Assembly (NCBI GenBank): GCA_934630485.1
Contig: CAKTWD010000003.1
Location: forward strand, 1-45,478
Source of the DNA: an uncultured Eggerthellaceae bacterium
GTDB taxonomy: Bacteria > Actinomycetota > Coriobacteriia > Coriobacteriales > Eggerthellaceae
Length of the DNA stretch: 45,478 nt
Reading direction: 5' to 3'
Shown: positions 15,845 to 25,272 of the stretch, piece by piece
Layout of the letters: each line of letters begins with the position of its first letter
Numbering within the stretch: position 1 is the stretch's first letter
The notes under the pieces: generated by a model
Told to the model about the DNA's origin: nothing
The model's database searches: none
What the model saw: the letters and a program-made list of their open reading frames with translations, nothing else
Translations under genes and position numbers: made by a program

Positions 15845-16981
15845 CTAATCTCTTTTCCCTACGGTCAGCACCGAGTCGCAGATACGGTCAACATCCTCCA
15901 GCTTCAAATCGGCGTACATAGGAAGAGTAAGGACCTGCGAAGCCGTCCTCTTGGCTATAGGCGTGCGATCACTCGAATACACACTTCGATAGCATGCAAA
16001 ATCGCTAACCAATGGGTAAAAGTACTTGCGCGCACCGACATTCGCAGCATCAAGCGCATCGAATACGTCATCACGGCTAGCGCCGAAGGTCTCGGGATCG
16101 AAGATCACCGGCAGATAGGCATAATTATGCCTTACTCCCTCCCCCGGCGTAAATACTGTCACACCCGACACACCTTCCAGGCGCTCCCAATAGCGCTCAG
16201 CAACCATTTTTCGCTTGCTAATCTCACTGTCTAGATGGCGCAGGTTGCATACGCCCATCGCGGCGCAGAATTCGTTCATCTTTGCGTTGCCGCCCACGTA
16301 CTCCACATCCTCCGGTCCCGTGATGCCGAAGTTCTTCCACTGGTTAAGCAACGGGTAGAGATCCTCGTCCCTGAAGCACACAGCCCCACCTTCTATAGTG
16401 TTGAACACTTTGGTGGCGTGAAAGCTGAACATAGCCGCATCACCAAAGGCCGCGGCGGAACGCCACTGGCCGTCGGTACAGCGTCGCTCCACGCCGAACG
16501 CATGCGCAGCGTCGTAGATCACCTTCAGACCGTGCCTGTCGGCTATCTCCTGGATGGCATCCACGTCGCATAAGTTGCCGTAGACGTGCACAGGCACGAT
16601 GGCACAGGTGCGCGGGGTGATCATCTTCTCGATGGATTTAGGATCGAGCGTTAGGTTCTCAGGGCATACATCCGCGAATACCGGGGTCAGACCTTTGCGT
16701 ACGATGGCGTGCGTGGTAGACGCGAAGGTGAACGGCGTAGTGACAACCTCGCCGCCGGCGGGAAACGCCATCGCCTCGAGGATACACTCAAGCGCGTTGT
16801 GGCCGTTGGTGAACAGGGCCAGACTTTTGACGCCCAGGCGCTCCCTCAAAGCGCCTTCGAGCTTTTTATGTTCTATCCCCATATTTGTAAGCCAGTGACT
16901 CTCCCAAAGCGGAGCAATCTCATCGACGTACTCCTCTAGCGTGGGCATTGAGGAGCGAGTCACCAGTATACGGTCGGACAT
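15845..16981 (-). CDS. DegT/DnrJ/EryC1/StrS sugar aminotransferase
   Basis: A 378-residue PLP-dependent enzyme that aminates keto-sugar nucleotides. The PLP lysine lies in FSFHATKVFNTIEGG (about 181), preceded by DAAHAFG. The frame is open to 17038, but the ATG at 16981 has GAAGGGAAGG just upstream and matches the family's N-terminus, so it was chosen. With RmlA/RmlB in the same operon, a dTDP-4-amino-4,6-dideoxyhexose is a likely product. The family also includes 3-aminotransferases, so the ring position is not fixed. Confidence 0.88.
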   Translation of the reverse strand: MSDRILVTRSSMPTLEEYVDEIAPLWESHWLTNMGIEHKKLEGALRERLGVKSLALFTNGHNALECILEAMAFPAGGEVVTTPFTFASTTHAIVRKGLTPVFADVCPENLTLDPKSIEKMITPRTCAIVPVHVYGNLCDVDAIQEIADRHGLKVIYDAAHAFGVERRCTDGQWRSAAAFGDAAMFSFHATKVFNTIEGGAVCFRDEDLYPLLNQWKNFGITGPEDVEYVGGNAKMNEFCAAMGVCNLRHLDSEISKRKMVAERYWERLEGVSGVTVFTPGEGVRHNYAYLPVIFDPETFGASRDDVFDALDAANVGARKYFYPLVSDFACYRSVYSSDRTPIAKRTASQVLTLPMYADLKLEDVDRICDSVLTVGKRD

Positions 16982-17044
16982 GTTACCTTCCCTTCTATCC
17001 AAGCCTTCGGCATTCGAAGTGCAGTGGTTCAAAAGCATAAACTC

Positions 17045-18520
17045 TTAAGCGTTGAGCCCCTTGCGAGAGCCGAGCATCTCCCTCATGGTGGTCAATAGAT
17101 ATTCCAACGACTCAAGGTGGAGCAGCTTGGCCAGCCCAAGATAGGCAACAGCCATGACGCTTGCGTCCACAAGGATTCGCAGCGCATCGTCGCAGACAAG
17201 GGAGCCACAGAGAAACGCCAGCCCGCCGGCCACGAAAGACAATGCGAAAGCGGGCGCAATGTCGCGTATCTGCTCGCCGTACGAGTAACCGATGACGCGC
17301 TTGTTGGGGAATGCGTTCACAAAGGTGGAGATAACGCCCGTGATCATATACATGGCCACCATCAGGTAGACATCCTTGAGCACGAAGGCCGCGAACAGGA
17401 TGAAGCAGATGCCATAAACCTTCTTGATGAGTTCCAGCTTCAGGAACAGGTCACTGCGCCCCATGCCATTCAGGGCCTGAAGATTCGTAGTGTGTATGGG
17501 CAGCAGCGCGTAGATAAAGCAGTACATTCGCAAAAATGGCACACACGGCAACCACTTCTCCCCCAGCAGAAGCCCCACGATAGGCTCGGCCGCCACGGCG
17601 AACAGCATCATGGAAGGGACTATGAGAAACGTCGACGTCTTGAGCGCCCTGCGTACAAGCCGCTTCACTTGCGGCACGTCCGACTGAACGCGCGAAACGG
17701 CCGAGAGCATAACGGGCTGTATCGCGCCGTCCAGCATGCTGCCCACCGCCTGCGGGTACTTCTTGCCCTGCGAGACCAGGCCAAGGCTCGATGCGCTGAA
17801 TTGCTTGCCGATAATGAGGTCCGACAGGGATTCATAGAACTGATTCAACAGGCCGGAGGCAAGTAACTTCCACCCGTAAATAAAGTGATCGCGAGCCTTG
17901 ATGCAATCAAAGACAAAAGAAGGGAACCATCGAACCTGTATTGACAGCACAATGCAGTTAACCGATTGATAGCAGAGCTGTTGCACAACGAGGGCCCACA
18001 GGCCTCCGCCACAAACCGCGACCGAAACGCTCACACAGCCCGAAACCAAGACAGAGGCGAGGGTAGCAACGAAAGTCTTCCGCATTTGTAGTTCACGTTG
18101 AACAATAGCAACCTGCACGGAATTGAAGCAAGTAAGGAAAAACAGGAGACCAAGACAACGCAACGGGGCAACAACATCGGGCGCTGAATAGAAAGCGGCT
18201 ATCAGTGGCGCGGCAGCGAAAACAATCAAAAACAGGGCCGTCGAAATAAACAGGCTTAGCCAGAAGACCGTCGACAAGTCTGTCTTGTCGATTGCCTCCT
18301 TTTGAACCAGCGACGTGTTCAAACCGCATTGTACGATGACGTTGCCGAGGTTGACGAATACCAACATTATGGCAAGCTCGCCAAACTGTTCCGGCGCCAG
18401 CAATCGCGCCAGGACGATTTGAACTAGAAGCTGAATAGCAGCATTGCCGCCCTTCTCGAACAGCTTCCACAAAAGCGAGGAGATGGTCGCCCTCTTAAGC
18501 GTGGATCTATCGGTCTGCAT
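17045..18520 (-). CDS. Wzx-like polysaccharide flippase
   Basis: A 491-residue protein with about 12-14 transmembrane helices and an N-terminal SLLWKLFEKGGNAAIQLLVQ segment typical of the Wzx/MOP lipopolysaccharide-flippase group. It would move undecaprenyl-pyrophosphate-linked repeat units across the membrane. GGAG lies 6 nt before the ATG, and the start overlaps the preceding glycosyltransferase by 14 nt. A Wzy-like polymerase gene lies two genes upstream, which fits a Wzx/Wzy pathway. Confidence 0.88.
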   Translation of the reverse strand: MQTDRSTLKRATISSLLWKLFEKGGNAAIQLLVQIVLARLLAPEQFGELAIMLVFVNLGNVIVQCGLNTSLVQKEAIDKTDLSTVFWLSLFISTALFLIVFAAAPLIAAFYSAPDVVAPLRCLGLLFFLTCFNSVQVAIVQRELQMRKTFVATLASVLVSGCVSVSVAVCGGGLWALVVQQLCYQSVNCIVLSIQVRWFPSFVFDCIKARDHFIYGWKLLASGLLNQFYESLSDLIIGKQFSASSLGLVSQGKKYPQAVGSMLDGAIQPVMLSAVSRVQSDVPQVKRLVRRALKTSTFLIVPSMMLFAVAAEPIVGLLLGEKWLPCVPFLRMYCFIYALLPIHTTNLQALNGMGRSDLFLKLELIKKVYGICFILFAAFVLKDVYLMVAMYMITGVISTFVNAFPNKRVIGYSYGEQIRDIAPAFALSFVAGGLAFLCGSLVCDDALRILVDASVMAVAYLGLAKLLHLESLEYLLTTMREMLGSRKGLNA

Positions 18521-19610
18521 TCTTACTCCAGGGATTGCGCAATTGTTTGCAGGAGCCAGTCACTTTCCTCTGGATCAGCCTCGCGCAATAGCCGAGAACC
18601 GTCAGAACCCATCGCCACGCACGAATGTGCTGCTTCGTGTCATGAAGCTCGAATTCACGCGCGTTCAATGTCGCAGACGGGGTGTTAACGAAATCGAAAA
18701 TCGGCTCCTTTTTTAACGACCTGGTCCGCAGCTCATCTCCATTGGAGAAGGCCGTAGTAAAGCTGTTTCCATTCCCCATGACGCCCAAATCCCGTTGAAG
18801 GCTCTCTATGGGGCAGATTGCGACCTTATCGAAAACGATCATAGCAACATCCCAGGCCATGTCGATGGAGTAAAAGCGCCCGTTGCTCCACGGCGCCCTG
18901 CTTCGCCCATTATACGCATCCCTAAGATACTGATAGCAAAGAAGCTTGCATCGTCTGAAGAGTTTGAGCAAGGCGGAAGGATTGTCCCCGATGGCAAGAA
19001 GGCCTTGGTTTGCAACAAACGTGTAATAGGGGAGGATATCGTCCCCCCAAAACGCCGTTGCATGCCAAAGCATCTGCCGCTTCTCGACATTCGCCTCGTC
19101 GGCAGCTATCGTCCTAAGAGGCGGAGTAAAGCCGCCCCCGCACCAAACATAATCAGAAGGATTGACCGCAACCACTTCAGTGCTGTCTTTATAAATATCA
19201 AGCGCCTTGTTGCAGAAGTCAAGGAAGCACGGAGCCACCTCGTTGTCGTCTTCCAGCAAGATTATCTTCTCGTGCTTGGCAAGAACCAACCTTACCAACC
19301 AGAGATAGTTTTCAAACGGCCCTAAATTCGACTTGTGAAAATAGCAGTTCAGCGATTTAAACCTATGGGTCTCTTGCATTTCGGCAAGATACCCGCAAAC
19401 CTCACTATATCCATGTTCATATTCCTCGTTAGGCGGAAAGTCAATCGATATATAGACATCCGTCTTCTCAGCCCAACTACAATTTTCAAGTGAATGAATC
19501 ACCGTTTTCAGACAATCGCAACGGCTAAGTGAGGTAATCGCTACAGGCGCAAAATCGCTATCGTTATTGAATATATCGTTGTTGGGCATTAAAAACTGCG
19601 CTTTCTTCAT
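18507..19610 (-). CDS. Glycosyltransferase (GT-A type)
   Basis: A 367-residue soluble glycosyltransferase. ITSLSRCDCL near the N-terminus and IILLEDDNEVAP (a DXD-type metal site) mark a GT-A fold related to families that transfer sugars in surface polysaccharide synthesis. No transmembrane helix precedes the domain. The ATG at 19610 has no good ribosome-binding site; the ATG eight codons on (19589) has GAAGAAAG and is an alternative start. Donor and acceptor cannot be read from sequence. It overlaps the flippase gene. Confidence 0.78.
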   Translation of the reverse strand: MKKAQFLMPNNDIFNNDSDFAPVAITSLSRCDCLKTVIHSLENCSWAEKTDVYISIDFPPNEEYEHGYSEVCGYLAEMQETHRFKSLNCYFHKSNLGPFENYLWLVRLVLAKHEKIILLEDDNEVAPCFLDFCNKALDIYKDSTEVVAVNPSDYVWCGGGFTPPLRTIAADEANVEKRQMLWHATAFWGDDILPYYTFVANQGLLAIGDNPSALLKLFRRCKLLCYQYLRDAYNGRSRAPWSNGRFYSIDMAWDVAMIVFDKVAICPIESLQRDLGVMGNGNSFTTAFSNGDELRTRSLKKEPIFDFVNTPSATLNAREFELHDTKQHIRAWRWVLTVLGYCARLIQRKVTGSCKQLRNPWSKNADR

Positions 19611-19647
19611 CAGTCAGTGAAACAATCGTTGGAACGGGTGTCGTTCG

Positions 19648-20889
19648 CTAAGCCCCGGAAATACTTCTGGGCCCGGTGTCGACGGACTTAAGAGAATTGA
19701 CAATTAAACTGAAAACAACCATTGTGAGATAAGTGTCTGGAACGCCAACCAAACCGTTAAAGGTCGAATAATAAACAAGCAGCATAACCGCCATAACCGC
19801 GATAATCCACTTGCCCGTTGCGCGAGCGGTTGAAAATGCAGGCCATAGAAGCAGCACGCACATCAATACGACATATACAATGCCGAACTTGTAGCAAAGC
19901 GCTAGCAAGGAGTATTCCGAAAACATCGCCGTACTGCCTTCACCGATCAACGCGCTCGCATAGGCGGTGAAATTTTCGCCATAACCACCGATTAATTTGG
20001 GCTTTTCTACAGCAAGCATCGCCTGGGTCGAACCGTTACGACCACTCGAAAGGTCATCGGCACCGAAGCGGTCGAGAACGATATCAAACGCGCCAAATAA
20101 ATAAAGTAACAGAAGGAAGAACACGATCACAACTAAATTACGCGCACCGTTCTTCGAGGCGACGTTTATCAAGACGACCGACATCAAGTAGACAACCAAT
20201 GCGGCCTTGCCGCCAGTGCTAAGGACACCAAGCGTTGCAACAGCATAAAGAAGACGTACATCTATGAGGTAGTCCCCTTCTATTTTTGCGTAGGCAACGT
20301 TAATAAATAGGAAGACCAGGTAGAAACCAGCCGTTATCAAATAATGCCCCCAAATAGAGGCATGCCTCTCGAACAAATCGGGAAGAACCCAAACAGCCAT
20401 ATCTGGCATAAAGTGCGTGACGAGAAACGACATGACAGCAGACCCGCTTAAGCAGTCTAGCATCAGGATAGAAAAGACCAGCAGCACCCCGGCGTTAAAG
20501 ATCCTGATGATTGTGCAAGCGAGTCCCTTCGTACCGCCGCAGTCGAAACTAAGCTGGCATGCAAGCAGCGGAGCGCAGTACAGGAAGAAGAACTTCAAAA
20601 TATGCTTCCATTCCGCGCCGGCGGAAACCTCAGCAAACAGGAACATGCACACGCTGAGCGCCCAAAGAACCGCGTTGGGAACGCCTACCTTGCCATGGAA
20701 CAAAAACACCAGCAAAACCAGCGCAAGGTAGAAGGGCATGTTGATATAGGCGAGCACCGGGCTGATGTTCATCCTGACATAAAATGTGAACACCACAACG
20801 GAGCCGATTAGAATGAACAGGAGGAGATTGCGGACCGTAAAAAGCTGCATGTTCAGAATGCTCCTCTTTATCTGCCCGAAACCGTTCAT
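19648..20889 (-). CDS. Wzy-like polysaccharide polymerase
   Basis: A 413-residue protein with about ten hydrophobic helices and a hydrophilic loop around residues 270-310 between late helices, as in O-antigen or capsule polymerases. Sequence conservation in this group is always weak, so the call rests on topology and position between glycosyltransferase and flippase genes. GGAGG lies 5 nt before the ATG. The ATG overlaps the upstream GT2 stop (ATGA), showing translational coupling. Confidence 0.72.
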   Translation of the reverse strand: MNGFGQIKRSILNMQLFTVRNLLLFILIGSVVVFTFYVRMNISPVLAYINMPFYLALVLLVFLFHGKVGVPNAVLWALSVCMFLFAEVSAGAEWKHILKFFFLYCAPLLACQLSFDCGGTKGLACTIIRIFNAGVLLVFSILMLDCLSGSAVMSFLVTHFMPDMAVWVLPDLFERHASIWGHYLITAGFYLVFLFINVAYAKIEGDYLIDVRLLYAVATLGVLSTGGKAALVVYLMSVVLINVASKNGARNLVVIVFFLLLLYLFGAFDIVLDRFGADDLSSGRNGSTQAMLAVEKPKLIGGYGENFTAYASALIGEGSTAMFSEYSLLALCYKFGIVYVVLMCVLLLWPAFSTARATGKWIIAVMAVMLLVYYSTFNGLVGVPDTYLTMVVFSLIVNSLKSVDTGPRSISGA

Positions 20890-21803
20890 TCGACCTCCTT
20901 GATTGGAAGGGCCAAGGCAATGGGAAGTCCCAAAACGACAAGGGACTTGCTCTTCGCCTCCCGAATAAGTTGCGTAATCGACTTGCCGCCGAAACGCCCG
21001 TATCGCGTGTAGTTAACGGCGGAGTTGAGCTTCATGCTCAACGGCGCATGGGTCCCCAACGTGAAGTTGTCCACGAAAGAGCGACCCAACGGACTCTTTC
21101 GCATGATCTCGCGCATATTCGTTGTCAGGCCGTCGTCTAGGTAATTGCCACAGTAAGTCGGCTTGTTGAACCAGCGGAGCTTCAGCCCTTCCTCAGAGAT
21201 GGACTGCCACAGGTAATATTCAGAGAGGAACCTCTCGCCCTCAAAAGAGGGGAACGGGTACTTCCTCACCAGCTCGGTCCTCACAATCTCGGCGCGATCT
21301 CCAGGCATCTTCAGCTTCGAGCGGTAATCTTGGGACGTGGCATCGATGTACTCCTTGGATAAAAGCTCCCGTAGACGGGAATCCATGTCCTCCAGCCCTT
21401 GTCCCCGGCCAAGAAGCCAGGAACCGTCCTCCCGGGCGCGCAGACCAGAGACCCCGGCAAAACCGGGATCTTCCTCGATCTGCGAGAGGTACCGCATATT
21501 CGTCTCGATAGAATCAGGGGGAAGGAAGTCGTCTGAGTCTACGACGAAGAACCAATCACCCCGCGCTTCTGCAGCTCCCCGGTTGATCGCAACATGTTTG
21601 CCAGCGTTCTCCTGGCGAATGTAGCGCACCGGAAAGCTCGCATCCGCGACGAAGCCGGCGCACAGTTCCCGGGTCCCATCCGTCGAGCCGTCATCGACGA
21701 TAAGCCACTCGAAATCGGTACAACCCTGTTCCTGCAGGGAACCAAACAATCTTCGCAGGGTGTACGCGCGGTTGTAGCTTGGTGTAAAAACCGTAATCAA
21801 CAA
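20886..21803 (-). CDS. Family 2 glycosyltransferase
   Basis: A 305-residue GT2 enzyme. It has the start motif ITVFTPSYNRAYTL, DDGSTDGT near residue 39, and the DSDD metal site at about 90. A short hydrophobic C-terminal stretch may associate it with the membrane. It overlaps the stop of the GT32-like gene upstream by 7 nt and the Wzy gene downstream by 4 nt. Sugar specificity is not evident. Confidence 0.88.
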   Translation of the reverse strand: MLITVFTPSYNRAYTLRRLFGSLQEQGCTDFEWLIVDDGSTDGTRELCAGFVADASFPVRYIRQENAGKHVAINRGAAEARGDWFFVVDSDDFLPPDSIETNMRYLSQIEEDPGFAGVSGLRAREDGSWLLGRGQGLEDMDSRLRELLSKEYIDATSQDYRSKLKMPGDRAEIVRTELVRKYPFPSFEGERFLSEYYLWQSISEEGLKLRWFNKPTYCGNYLDDGLTTNMREIMRKSPLGRSFVDNFTLGTHAPLSMKLNSAVNYTRYGRFGGKSITQLIREAKSKSLVVLGLPIALALPIKEVE

Positions 21804-22561
21804 TCGTCCTTCCAGTATTTCAAAAGAGTCAGCACCCTTGCCGTCTTACGCGCGACGAAATCGCCTACGTAGGGCGCCCACTTGTTAATGAAGCCGATGC
21901 GGAACTTCTCGCCTTCTGGCATCCAGCTTGCCGTGCCTATATGCGTCGAATAAGTGTTTTCCGTACACCTGAATCCGCCAAAATCGAGCTTCGGACAGAA
22001 ATACTCGCTGGGGTAGACTGTAAATCCATCGTGCTCCCAGAGGGTATCGGTGCCGCTTTCGTAACCGTAACGAGAAAGAACATCGCAAAAGATCTGGTTG
22101 ACCGTGTGATGAAATAGAAACTCAGAGGTGTCCTCAAATTTCAAACTCCGATATACCTCGAGGACCTCGCCGACCAAGGAGCAGCGAGCCCCGGCCGAGA
22201 GCACTAGACCGGGGCTCGCAGCTCGCGATTCCCATTCACGAGCTGCGAACCCGGATCTCTCAACCAGCGGGTCTATCGACTTTTTGAGCTCGCTGCCAAT
22301 ATCCATGTACGTTCCACCGTTGTCGTAGACGACCTTGAAACGCGCGTAATCGCTCACGAAAGCCCATTTCCTTGCCTGATAGGCATCACGAGAATATGCA
22401 CACTCGGCGATGTCGAAATTGGTCTCGTCCCAGCGAATGATCTCGTATTCCGGCATGAGTTCGCGCCATCGAGCGATTGTGGCCTCGGCCCTACTGGGGA
22501 GCGGAGCCCCGCCGAACCAACAATAATGAAGGACTTTTGGCGTGGGATTGCAGGCATTCAT
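21797..22561 (-). CDS. GT32-like capsular glycosyltransferase
   Basis: A 254-residue protein with KVLHYCWFGG at the N-terminus and a DXD-type site in GGTYMDIGSE (about 86-95), both typical of the Och1/TcdA-type glycosyltransferase sugar-binding family found in capsule clusters. The length fits this group. Its ATG overlaps the acetyltransferase stop (ATGA). Confidence 0.85.
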   Translation of the reverse strand: MNACNPTPKVLHYCWFGGAPLPSRAEATIARWRELMPEYEIIRWDETNFDIAECAYSRDAYQARKWAFVSDYARFKVVYDNGGTYMDIGSELKKSIDPLVERSGFAAREWESRAASPGLVLSAGARCSLVGEVLEVYRSLKFEDTSEFLFHHTVNQIFCDVLSRYGYESGTDTLWEHDGFTVYPSEYFCPKLDFGGFRCTENTYSTHIGTASWMPEGEKFRIGFINKWAPYVGDFVARKTARVLTLLKYWKDDC

Positions 22562-23079
22562 TGCTCAAGCCGCGATCCTATGACCTTGGCCGGCACCCCT
22601 CCCACAATCGAAAAAGCTGGCACGTCCTTGACCACGACGGCACCCGCAGCGACTATACAACCGTCGCCAATATGCACGCCCGGCATCACCATCACACGAC
22701 GGCCCAGCCAAACGTCGTTGCCGACGTAGATCGGCCTCATCTCGGTATCACCCTGCAAATCAATTGAGACATCGAGACTTCCGTGCTCGTGATTAACGGT
22801 GTATAAGACTACCTCCGGCGCCATCAGGACATGATCCCCTAGATGAACTTCGCCATGTAGCTCGCAGTCACGCCCTATTCGGGCGTAATCGCCCATATGA
22901 ACCTTGGAAGAGAAGGTTGAATTGCGGTCGATGACAATGTGAGAGCCCGTCTCCGCGCAGATACGGCGGGCAAAGAACTGACGCGCCTTGGCCGCCGGCG
23001 GAAACCACTGATCCTGAGGCCACCACTTTACAAGCGCAGCATAAGCCACGCGCCATACATTCCGAGTCGCCTCGCTCAC
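22558..23079 (-). CDS. Hexapeptide-repeat O-acetyltransferase
   Basis: A 173-residue left-handed beta-helix protein, with repeated hexapeptides from about residue 48 to 165 and VNHEHGS in the active-site loop. This is the maltose/serine acetyltransferase style used to acetylate polysaccharide sugars. The GTG at 23079 is chosen because GGAGG (23087-23091) lies 7 nt upstream; a TTG at 23085 would leave no spacing. The gene is coupled on both sides. Confidence 0.88.
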   Translation of the reverse strand: MSEATRNVWRVAYAALVKWWPQDQWFPPAAKARQFFARRICAETGSHIVIDRNSTFSSKVHMGDYARIGRDCELHGEVHLGDHVLMAPEVVLYTVNHEHGSLDVSIDLQGDTEMRPIYVGNDVWLGRRVMVMPGVHIGDGCIVAAGAVVVKDVPAFSIVGGVPAKVIGSRLEQ

Positions 23080-23081
23080 GT

Positions 23082-24161
23082 TCAAGCCTCCTCATACAGT
23101 TCTCGATAGATTTCGACAAGGCCGTCAATTGATGCCCGCAAGCTAAACTTGCGCTCGATCTTCGCCCTGCCCGCAAGACCAATCACGCACCTCAGCTCAG
23201 AAGAGCCAGAGAGCTTCAGCAAGAGGTCGGATAACCTCTCCACGTCGTCGACATCCATGAGAAAGCCGTCGACGCCGTCCTCGATGAGCTGGGGCACGCC
23301 ACCAACGCAGGTGGATATCACGGGCACGCCGTGTGCCATCGCCTCCATGACGCTAATGGGCATTGCCTCGTTCTTTGAGGGAAGGCAGTAAATTCCAGCT
23401 TGGTCGAAAAGCCGCTCCTTGTCCTCGCCGGCAACCCAGCCCAAAAAGTCGCACCTGTCGGCGATTCCAAGCTTCTTTGCAAGGGCTGCATAGCGATCAA
23501 CGTCGCCATCGCCGCCGAAGACTATACGCATGTCGGGACAGGCGGACAACACGCTCTCCGATGCGTGCAAAAGCACATCAGGACTCTTGTTCGCATCAAG
23601 GCGTCCTAAAAATAGAACGTCTTGATGCGAACAAGGCGAGCAAGGATCCGCCGGTACGGAGACGCCGTTATGCAAGACGGCGAGCCTCCCTCCGTCGCGC
23701 ATGACATTCTCCGCGAAGTAGTCCTTCCACTCCTCGGAGAGGACAATCACGCGATCCGCCCCGTTGAATGCATCACGAACCCTCTCGCGATAAGCGTCGT
23801 CGCCGGCCTCGAAGTCGCGAGCAAACTCCCCGCTGTGCTCATGCAAGACGACCCTCTTCCCGGCCTTATGCGCCATGGCAGCCATCATATACTTTCGCTT
23901 GAACGAACCCTTCGCACTTATATGGAGGTGAACGATGTCGAAATCGCGAAGGGCATGCTTGTAAGCCGGCAAGACTCCCGCAAAGGCCAGACACTTGGTA
24001 AGAAGGCTCGACCCCACACCAGTGCCTTGATATGCCAGGGCGGCACATCGCTCGGCCAGCCCAGCGTCGAAGTAACCGTCCACAACACTTACGATGCCTC
24101 CCTTAAGGGAGCGGTCCGGTCCCACCATGAGGATCCTTGCGTCTGTTTGGCTAATCGGCAC
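23082..24161 (-). CDS. Family 4 glycosyltransferase
   Basis: A GT-B retaining glycosyltransferase of about 359 residues. It has DILFLGRLDANKSPD-like text (VLFLGRLDANKSPDVLL), the nucleotide-sugar motif EAMPISVMEAMAHGVPV with its two glutamates, and a GGVPQLIEDG loop. The open frame reaches back to 24263, but that would overlap wecB by 113 nt. GTG at 24161 with GGAGG (24170-24174) 8 nt upstream gives an 11-nt overlap and the expected ILMVGPD N-terminus, so it was chosen. Confidence 0.88.
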   Translation of the reverse strand: MPISQTDARILMVGPDRSLKGGIVSVVDGYFDAGLAERCAALAYQGTGVGSSLLTKCLAFAGVLPAYKHALRDFDIVHLHISAKGSFKRKYMMAAMAHKAGKRVVLHEHSGEFARDFEAGDDAYRERVRDAFNGADRVIVLSEEWKDYFAENVMRDGGRLAVLHNGVSVPADPCSPCSHQDVLFLGRLDANKSPDVLLHASESVLSACPDMRIVFGGDGDVDRYAALAKKLGIADRCDFLGWVAGEDKERLFDQAGIYCLPSKNEAMPISVMEAMAHGVPVISTCVGGVPQLIEDGVDGFLMDVDDVERLSDLLLKLSGSSELRCVIGLAGRAKIERKFSLRASIDGLVEIYRELYEEA

Positions 24162-25272
24162 GCACCTCACCTCCGTTGACAGCCAATACGTCCGCGATGC
24201 GCTCGCTCGCATGCCCGTCTCCGTAGGGGTTCGAGGCATGAGACATAGCTGCATACTCGACATCGTCAGAAAGGAGCCTGCTGAACTCGCGGTAAATGAC
24301 CCCTTTTTCTGTCCCCACCAGCTTCAACGTGCCGGCAGCCACGCCCTCGGGACGCTCAGTGGTGTCGCGCATGACGAGCACCGGCTTGCCCAAGCTCGGA
24401 GCCTCCTCCTGGATACCACCCGAATCAGTAAGGATCAGATAGCTTGCCGCCATGAAATTATGGAAGTCAAAAACCTCAAGCGGGTCAATGATATGCAAGC
24501 GATCGAAACCATCGAGCTCTTCGTGAGCAGCTTCTCGCACTTGCGGGTTCATATGGATGGGGTAAACGGCTTTCGTGTCAGGATGCTCTTCCATCACTCG
24601 ACGAATCGCATGGAACATGCGATGCATTGGCTCGCCAAGATTCTCGCGACGGTGCGCAGTGATAAGAATCAGGCGTGACCCCTTCGCCCACTCCAGCTCG
24701 GGATGCGAGTAGTCTTCGCGAATGGTGGTTTGAAGAGCGTCAATTCCCGTGTTGCCGGTCACCCAAATCTTAGAAGTAGGTTTTCCTTCATCAAGAAGAT
24801 TCTGCTTGCTGTCCTCGGTTGGCGCAAAATAGTATTTACTTACGATGTCAACCGCCTGACGGTTGAATTCCTCGGGCCAAGGGCTGTAAATGTCACGCGT
24901 ACGCAAACCTGCCTCAACATGTCCGACGGGAATTTGCAGGTAGAAACATGCAAGGGCAGCCGCGAACGACGTGGTCGTATCCCCATGAACTAAAACGACT
25001 TCCGGGTTCTCTTTTTTCAGAAGATCCTTGAGCTTAAGCAGAACATCGCATGTCACATCAAACAGCGTTTGACCCGGCTTCATGATAGACAGGTCGTAAT
25101 CGGGCTTGACATCGAACACAGCCAGAACCTGATCGAGCATCTCACGATGTTGGCCCGTAACAACAACGAGGGTGTCGAAATTATCCGAACGCGATTTAAG
25201 CTCATTAACCAGCGGGCACATTTTGATAGCTTCCGGCCTTGTGCCAAAAACCAGCATTACCTTTTTACGCAT
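24151..25272 (-). CDS. wecB: UDP-N-acetylglucosamine 2-epimerase
   Basis: A 373-residue non-hydrolysing epimerase (WecB/MnaA) converting UDP-GlcNAc to UDP-ManNAc. LVFGTRPEAIKMCPL at the N-terminus, VHGDTTTSFA and TDSGGIQEEAPSLGKPV are characteristic. The frame extends to 25335, but ATG 25272 gives the canonical N-terminus and overlaps the TagA gene by only 8 nt. Its product is the donor for the TagA/WecG enzyme encoded immediately upstream. Confidence 0.95.
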   Translation of the reverse strand: MRKKVMLVFGTRPEAIKMCPLVNELKSRSDNFDTLVVVTGQHREMLDQVLAVFDVKPDYDLSIMKPGQTLFDVTCDVLLKLKDLLKKENPEVVLVHGDTTTSFAAALACFYLQIPVGHVEAGLRTRDIYSPWPEEFNRQAVDIVSKYYFAPTEDSKQNLLDEGKPTSKIWVTGNTGIDALQTTIREDYSHPELEWAKGSRLILITAHRRENLGEPMHRMFHAIRRVMEEHPDTKAVYPIHMNPQVREAAHEELDGFDRLHIIDPLEVFDFHNFMAASYLILTDSGGIQEEAPSLGKPVLVMRDTTERPEGVAAGTLKLVGTEKGVIYREFSRLLSDDVEYAAMSHASNPYGDGHASERIADVLAVNGGEVRAD

